Positions 59,115 through 64,000 of a stretch of DNA of 64,000 bases are shown here, piece after piece. The notes under the pieces are model-generated. The model saw only the letters and a program-made list of their open reading frames with translations. It was not told the DNA's origin and did not search any database. The stretch comes from Plutella xylostella (taxonomy: Eukaryota > Arthropoda > Insecta > Lepidoptera > Plutellidae), in NCBI RefSeq assembly GCF_932276165.1, contig NC_063999.1:1800501-1864500 (forward strand), given 5' to 3'. The translations under genes were made by a program, and so were the position numbers. Within the stretch, counting starts at the first letter, position 1, and every line of letters begins with the position of its first letter.

Positions 59115-59871
59115 GGTTCTACCTTTTTTGGCATAAGATTTTTTTGCCTAATCTCGTATTGCATAGTAACGTTTGGTCAAAGTCTCGTTACGCCGAAAAT
59201 CGTATGGCATAAATCTCGTTTAGTAAAAAGTTATTTCGCATAACATTGTTTAGCCTAATAATGGTATGGCCAAATCTTGAATAGCCTAATAATGCTATGG
59301 CATAGGTTTATACAAAGTAATAATATTATTTTGGCTTTAACTTTGACGGAGCGTCTCCCTACATAGCGCAAACTGGTGCCTTGTATTGTTTCCGCTGTTT
59401 GGAAAACGCTCCGCTCCGCTTCGCTACGCTCCGCTTTGGTTTTGATGAACATGTGCACCTAACACGCTCCTCCTCGCTTTGCTCGTCGTCGCACCTATTT
59501 ATAGGTTTCGATCTCATGGGGTTTGTAATAATTATATTGGTCGTTAACTTTCGATTTTTTGATCATACAATATCGTGATTTTCGGGATGTAGGAGAAAAA
59601 TACCACAATTTGTACATTTACTACATACTTAATATATTATTTATTAAGATAACATTAGGAGAAACAAGATTATACATAGGTATGGACGAACATAAATTTG
59701 AGCAAACGAAACTTAGGTGTTTAAAGATTGTGCCTAAAGAGTTTTAGACGAAACGAGCCTTATGCCACATAAGTCTTGGCAAAGTGATGGTTCGGCCAAA
59801 AAAGTTTAGACCATACGAGTTATGCGAAATGAGTTTTGGTCAATAAAGATTATGCCAGATGAGCGGAACCC
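59115..59871 (+). mobile_element. 757-bp TIR element, 9-bp TSD, copy B
   Basis: About 97-98% identical by eye to copy A. TAACTAGGT flanks both ends (59106-59114 and 59872-59880). Same orientation as copy A, but a different TSD, so it is a separate insertion and not a tandem duplication. Confidence 0.92.
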
Positions 59872-59886
59872 TAACTAGGTAGGTAC

Positions 59887-60394
59887 TAGGGCATGCAATA
59901 CCGGAACAATTTTCAATACCGGTATTGAGTTCCGGTATTACAACTCAATACCGGGATCCCGGTATTAATACCGGTATTAGACTTCCTTGTAATAAATGGC
60001 ATATACTGTCTTTAAAGGTCGTATACGTCAGAATAAAACAAGCAAATGCAATCATATTCTATATTTTGTTGTAGATTTTTACGAGACTTCAGTTTTCGAG
60101 TTTAAATTTTAGAATAAATTATTTTTTTCATCCGGTGTCGGTTTACGCATGGTCAACAGTAGATTTCTAGCAGCCGAAAACTGCATTAAACGGTTGGGAA
60201 CAAGTGCGCTTTCACAGAATATAGGAACACAAGGCTAACTAAATCTTAATCGCTTTATTTATAGCCTAAAAACGTCCTATTCCGGTATTACTTCAATACC
60301 GGTATTAACTTTCAATACCGGTATTGAAAAAAGCTGAAATTTGGTCCGGGATCCCGGTATTACGGATACCGGTATTACGGTATTGCATGCCCTA
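59887..60394. mobile_element. 508-bp hAT-like MITE, copy 2
   Basis: TIRs TAGGGCATGCAATACCGG and GGTATTGCATGCCCTA. TSD GTAGGTAC at 59879-59886 and 60395-60402. Inverted relative to the copy at 53465, as judged by the order of the core (AATAAATGGCATATA on +). The left TSD overlaps the right TSD of the 757-bp element copy B by two bases. Confidence 0.9.
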
Positions 60395-60402
60395 GTAGGT
60401 AC

Positions 60403-60811
60403 CTACAATTTTTGTATAAGGTAACTAAATAAGTAAAATAAGCTACCATACCCTACAGTATCTAGCTTAAGTACCTAGTTATACTTTACCAAAATACTCA
60501 TAAACAAAGTTGCAAATCTCTCGCGTGCAGGCGGTAGCGGCTAGATAGAGTTTGACAACGCAAACTTTGCAACAGAAACAAGTGTAACTTTTTGTCTTTT
60601 TTTTTCTACATTCAATACGGTCTACTAAATTAAGAAATAAAATAAATCGTTGCAACGTTAGAATTTTTTTTTCGTCTCTACACTGAAGGTAGGTACCTAA
60701 GTAATTTAAATTGCAACACGCTAAAGCTTCCACGATACACCATTATGATAGCATAAACTATATGCACTGTAAAGAAAAGGGTGGATTGCATGGAACCCTA
60801 CATTACTACTG
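60403..60811. other. intergenic, nothing recognised
   Basis: No exon or repeat recognised. Confidence 0.4.
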
Positions 60812-61030
60812 CAAGGGGGGTCATTCACTAAATGACGAACGAACGAGAATTGTCACGCAATCGGCAAGCTTAATACAACGAGATAGAGTCGTGTTTAGCG
60901 CTGTAGTTTTGTTTTTCCGAAGCTTCGGAGCGCTGCTTGAACCATGGCCCTATGTCGTTGTAATAAGGGTGCCTATTGCGTGAAAATTATTGTTCGTTCA
61001 TACGTCGATTTATATAGAGAGACCCCCTTG
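60812..61030. mobile_element. 219-bp MITE
   Basis: CAAGGGGGGTC ... AACGAACGA and GTCACGCAAT are mirrored by ATTGCGTGA, TCGTTC-like words and GACCCCCTTG. Confidence 0.6.
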
Positions 61031-61272
61031 ATGTGAATATCCTGTGGGAAACCCCATCAGTGGTGATTAATACAGCACCTGTGGGGCACCCCTTGAGTCA
61101 TAGGGGTCATATACATAGGTCAGTACTTCAGTTATTTATAATTGAGGACGCAAAAATGCTATATTCCTTGAAATATTGGTTTAAATTAATTAATGTAATG
61201 TGCTAATTTCATAATGGCGCAACTCAGAAATATGCCTTATGCCATATACATAATGCCAACGCACATCCTAAT

Positions 61273-61475
61273 CCTAACTAATATTATAAATGCGAAAGTA
61301 ACTGTGTCTGTCTGTCTGTTACTCTTTCACGCCAAAACTACTGAAGGGATTTGAATGAAATTTGGTATACATTATGGTCTAGACCCTGAGAAAGAACATC
61401 TTACGATACTTTTTATCCCGGAATTCCCACTGGAAAACTTTTTAAGGCGAAGCAAAGCTCGCGGGAACAGAGGTT
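61273..61475 (+). repeat. CTAATATTATAAATGCGAAAG dispersed repeat, copy
   Basis: CTAACTAATATTATAAATGC, GTGTCTGTCTGTCTGTTACT, TTTGAATGAAATTTGGTATA and CTTTTTATCCCGGAATTCCC, ending GGCGAAGCAAAGCTCGCGGG. Related to 17680 and 24636, with a closer copy at 62293. Confidence 0.75.
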
Positions 61476-62292
61476 TATAGTATTTTTTCAGGCACATTCA
61501 CAACACGATTAGGTAATAATAACACAGTGTTGAACAGAGTTTTCCCAACACTCATCATGATAGGACAACTAATTTAGAATGCATCCTTTGGGGAGTGCAG
61601 TCGCTTAATAAACAATAATCAAAATCACATTTATCATAGAACAACGTGACGAATATGTGCATTTTACACACAGGCTGTTTGTTACAAACAATATTTTTAT
61701 TTTACAAACTTCTGAAAAAAGCGGTAGGTTTTGTTGAAAATTCAAAATATAATTTGTGATTGATTCTCCAATTAAAAAGCTTGTTGGTCAAATAATTTGT
61801 ATTGTTAGAAATTTAATGCGTTTTATCAAGTACTTATAACCTATCACGTACTTACTAAAATGTTAACCACGGTCCACGATAAATTTTAAATGTGACTATT
61901 CAAATTTTAAAAAGTACCCACCTATAAGCACTTAACAGTAACACTTAGGTATATTATATCACACAACACCCTGTGAAAAGACAAATTATTTTGTCACAGT
62001 TTATTTCTATTTACTGTTCAGGGTTACACAACATAACACTTAGGTACACGTGGATAATTTGTAAGATGCAAAGATATTAGTTAGTAAGATTTTACGATAG
62101 TTAAGTATTTTACGAGATGACAGATTATTGAAATAATAATTATGTTATTTATTTAGCTTACCTATGTCCTATGGATTGTGTAACTATATTTTTCTTTTTT
62201 TTTATTGCACTAAACGCCCCCTCTTTCGATAACTTACGTTACGTAAGTACCAAAATATTTTTAGAATTCGTGAGGAGGGTTTAGGTACAGTT
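61476..62292. other. intergenic, nothing recognised
   Basis: AT-rich spacer. Confidence 0.4.
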
Positions 62293-62465
62293 TATCCTAA
62301 CTAATATTATAAATGCAAAAGTAACTGTGTCTGTCTGTCTGTCTGTTACTCTTTCACGCCAAAAGTACTGAACGGATTTGAATGAAATTTGGTATACATA
62401 CGGTCTAGACCCTGAGAAAGAACATAGGGTACTTTTTATCCCGGAATCCCCCGGGAAAACTTTGA
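62293..62465 (+). repeat. CTAATATTATAAATGCGAAAG dispersed repeat, second nearby copy
   Basis: CCTAACTAATATTATAAATG, CTGTCTGTCTGTCTGTTACT and GATTTGAATGAAATTTGGTA up to CCCCCGGGAAAACTTTGA. Lacks the GC-rich end seen at 61475. Confidence 0.75.
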
Positions 62466-63190
62466 TAGATGGACTGTATGTATGAAAGAGTAACCCACTA
62501 AGTACAAGTACCTACGTCTTTATGTTGAACAAGGTTTCTAGTCCGAAAATCATACAAAACAACCTACACATGTTTACAATTGTTCGATATTGGTAACTAA
62601 CGAGAACGTTCCCCACATCCTCTATTTGGACATAATTCATCAGCTCAACAGGTTGATAGGTTCAGACATAGGGTCTAGATTGCGCAATAGGTGCCCTACA
62701 TTGGACCTATCTACCAGCGATTTAATATGACCGTGACATGGAGTTAGGCGTTCAATGGTTGATACGACGAACCGTAAAGGTTCACATCGATGATTAGATG
62801 ATTGTGATTACCTGTAGATCCAGCTAGATTATTCTGTAATGGTGGATTGGTACACAGCTTGTTTTATCTCAATTATTAAAGCCTTTGAAATATAAAGTTA
62901 TTGCGCAAATGGAAATACTTGTGTAAGTACTTATATAGGTAATAATTACAAGATAATTAATGTAGCTTTTATGAATATTAATATAAAAAGCAAAACCTTC
63001 CTTAATTAGTAAAATACTTTTTTAATATAAATAATATTTACAAAAATGGCACTTAATACGTAGTAATTAAAATAATATAAATTCAATTCCATTTTTCCTT
63101 CCTCAATAAATAATCACTTGCTCATTGTTTTTTAGGCATAAGAACATTACAAATATCCTATTATTCCTAGAATTGGCACATTAAAAAATA
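62466..63190. other. phosphatase 3' flank / UTR region
   Basis: No repeat recognised. The - strand gene's poly(A) site should lie here. A possible ATTAAA (TTTAAT on +) lies near 63020, with no strong AATAAA close by. Confidence 0.4.
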
Positions 63191-63304
63191 CTAGGCAGTA
63201 GCAAATCTAGAGTCGTCAATTAAACATTTCGGTAAATTACTTTTTCTACTATTTCTGCAGTCTTCTGAACTTTTGGTTTTCAAGTTATTTAGTAGCACGA
63301 ACGC
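63191..63304 (-). CDS. phospholipid phosphatase (wunen-like), terminal exon
   Basis: Acceptor TTACAG. Encodes AFVLLNNLKTKSSEDCRNSR then KSNLPKCLIDDSRFATA and TAG at 63193-63191. The first residues finish the sixth membrane helix and the rest is a cytosolic tail. Phase 0 fits the upstream exon. Confidence 0.75.
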   Translation of the reverse strand, partial: AFVLLNNLKTKSSEDCRNSRKSNLPKCLIDDSRFATA

Positions 63305-63395
63305 CTGTAAAATGTAAATAAAAAGTTTGTTAGCAAATATCAGTAAAAGTTTTTTTATGTTGTGAAAAAGCAGGTATAAGTAAGCTATTCAGAAG

Positions 63396-63478
63396 TCCTA
63401 GCACAGGGCGCAAACCTGACAAACGTTTTGCGTCGCGCGGCTTCGAGAGCGAGTGCGTGGTAACTCCGTGCTAGGTTT
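63396..63478. mobile_element. MITE (CCTAGCAxGG family) copy 2
   Basis: TCCTAGCACAGGGCGCAA, TTTTGCGTCGCGCGGCTTCG, then GAGAGCGAG and CCGTGCTAGG. Shorter relative of 52907-53055, inside the last intron of the phosphatase gene. Confidence 0.65.
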
Positions 63479-63558
63479 TCAGGACGTCCCACCAGTAGGG
63501 CTAGTGGTACAACTAACACCTGGTAACTCATACTATATTAATTACTAGGCATACTCAC

Positions 63559-63741
63559 AGAGTAACACATAGTAGCTACACCTATCACAGCTCCCACCAG
63601 CACGTCCCACCAATGATGTTGATTATCTGTGATGCGGGACAGCGAGCACACGGCTGCGTACACCATGCAGCACAGCTGGAGGAACGGGACTAGGAAGAAG
63701 CTGGTGTTCTTCCAGCTGAAAGCCCGGCGTTGGAGGTACCA
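63559..63741 (-). CDS. phospholipid phosphatase (wunen-like), penultimate exon with catalytic motif
   Basis: Acceptor CCCCCAG and donor GTGAGT. Encodes WYLQRRAFSWKNTSFFLVPF (helix), LQLCCMVYAAVCSLSRITDN and QHHWWDVLVGAVIGVATMCY. SRITDNQHHWWD is the third catalytic motif of the PAP2/LPP family (SR.....H..xD), whose His is the nucleophile-assisting residue. These integral membrane enzymes dephosphorylate lipid phosphates such as lysophosphatidate. In flies, wunen proteins act in germ-cell guidance. Earlier motifs (KxxxxxxRP, PSGH) lie beyond the right edge. Confidence 0.88.
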
Positions 63742-64000
63742 CTGGGGGGTTAGGAGGTGTTATTAGATAGGGGAGACGGTGGGTTGGAGAGTGGGATGAG
63801 AAGTAGACCAAGATTAGGAATATAGGTACTTGAGGCATTGATAGGCTTCTTGATTCTATGCTTCAAGCGGAACCGAGTTTGCCATTAGATTGATTAGCTT
63901 AGGTACCTAAATATTAGATAGATCCATGTTAAAGGATTCAAGTAAGTACTCTCGGTAATGTTCAAAAGTTTCTGCCACATCTAATTCCAATACGAAACAG
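63742..64000. other. phosphatase intron (right edge)
   Basis: Non-coding sequence upstream of the penultimate exon. The gene continues outside the window. Confidence 0.6.

Noticed and set aside
58170..59747. Pairs of small ORFs repeated at 58170, 58296, 58474 and 59255, 59381, 59559
   Set aside because: They fall inside two copies of the 757-bp transposable element and recur only because the element is repeated. No known domain.

Overview
This is a eukaryotic, almost certainly lepidopteran (moth/butterfly) nuclear window. The evidence is split coding exons with GT-AG introns, AT-rich introns, tRNA- and 5S-rRNA-headed SINEs of lepidopteran type, many APE-type non-LTR retrotransposons, a Ty3/Gypsy element, many MITEs, and (TG)n tracts. 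There are no operons, CRISPR arrays or bacterial signals. Species cannot be assigned from sequence alone. Exon boundaries were derived by hand from splice sites and reading-frame phase, with no homology search.

Three host genes can be read. (1) An ADAMTS-family secreted metalloprotease on the + strand enters from the left. Thirteen exons between 6202 and 37815 join in frame to about 586 residues: end of the zinc protease domain, disintegrin-like, TSP1, cysteine-rich, a second TSP1-like module, a second cysteine-rich module, and a unique tail with a real stop. (2) A complete 10-exon HAUS3/dgt3 (augmin complex subunit) gene lies on the - strand, 48547 to 38526, about 567 residues, convergent with ADAMTS (711 bp between stop codons). 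(3) The last two exons of a wunen-like phospholipid phosphatase lie on the - strand at 63741-63191 and the gene continues off the right edge. A THAP zinc-finger exon (599-821) near the left edge is either a small gene or part of a transposon gene.

The ADAMTS introns hold two related 5'-truncated LINEs ending in (CA)n, a third RT/RNase H LINE remnant, an intact 968-codon LINE ORF with a protease-lacking Gypsy element (identical 123-bp LTRs, 5-bp TSD) nested in its 3' UTR, a 2,017-bp TIR element, and several MITE families. The 14.6-kb spacer between HAUS3 and the phosphatase is mostly repeats: a fifth LINE, two hAT-like palindrome-rich MITEs with 8-bp TSDs, and two 757-bp elements with 9-bp TSDs.

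The most unusual feature is shared by both neighbouring genes. At least eight exons (five ADAMTS, three HAUS3) are followed downstream in their own intron by extra tandem partial copies. Each partial copy has lost the acceptor side and most keep the donor side. The pattern follows transcription polarity on both strands. The 105-bp case is in frame and could extend the ADAMTS cysteine-rich domain.
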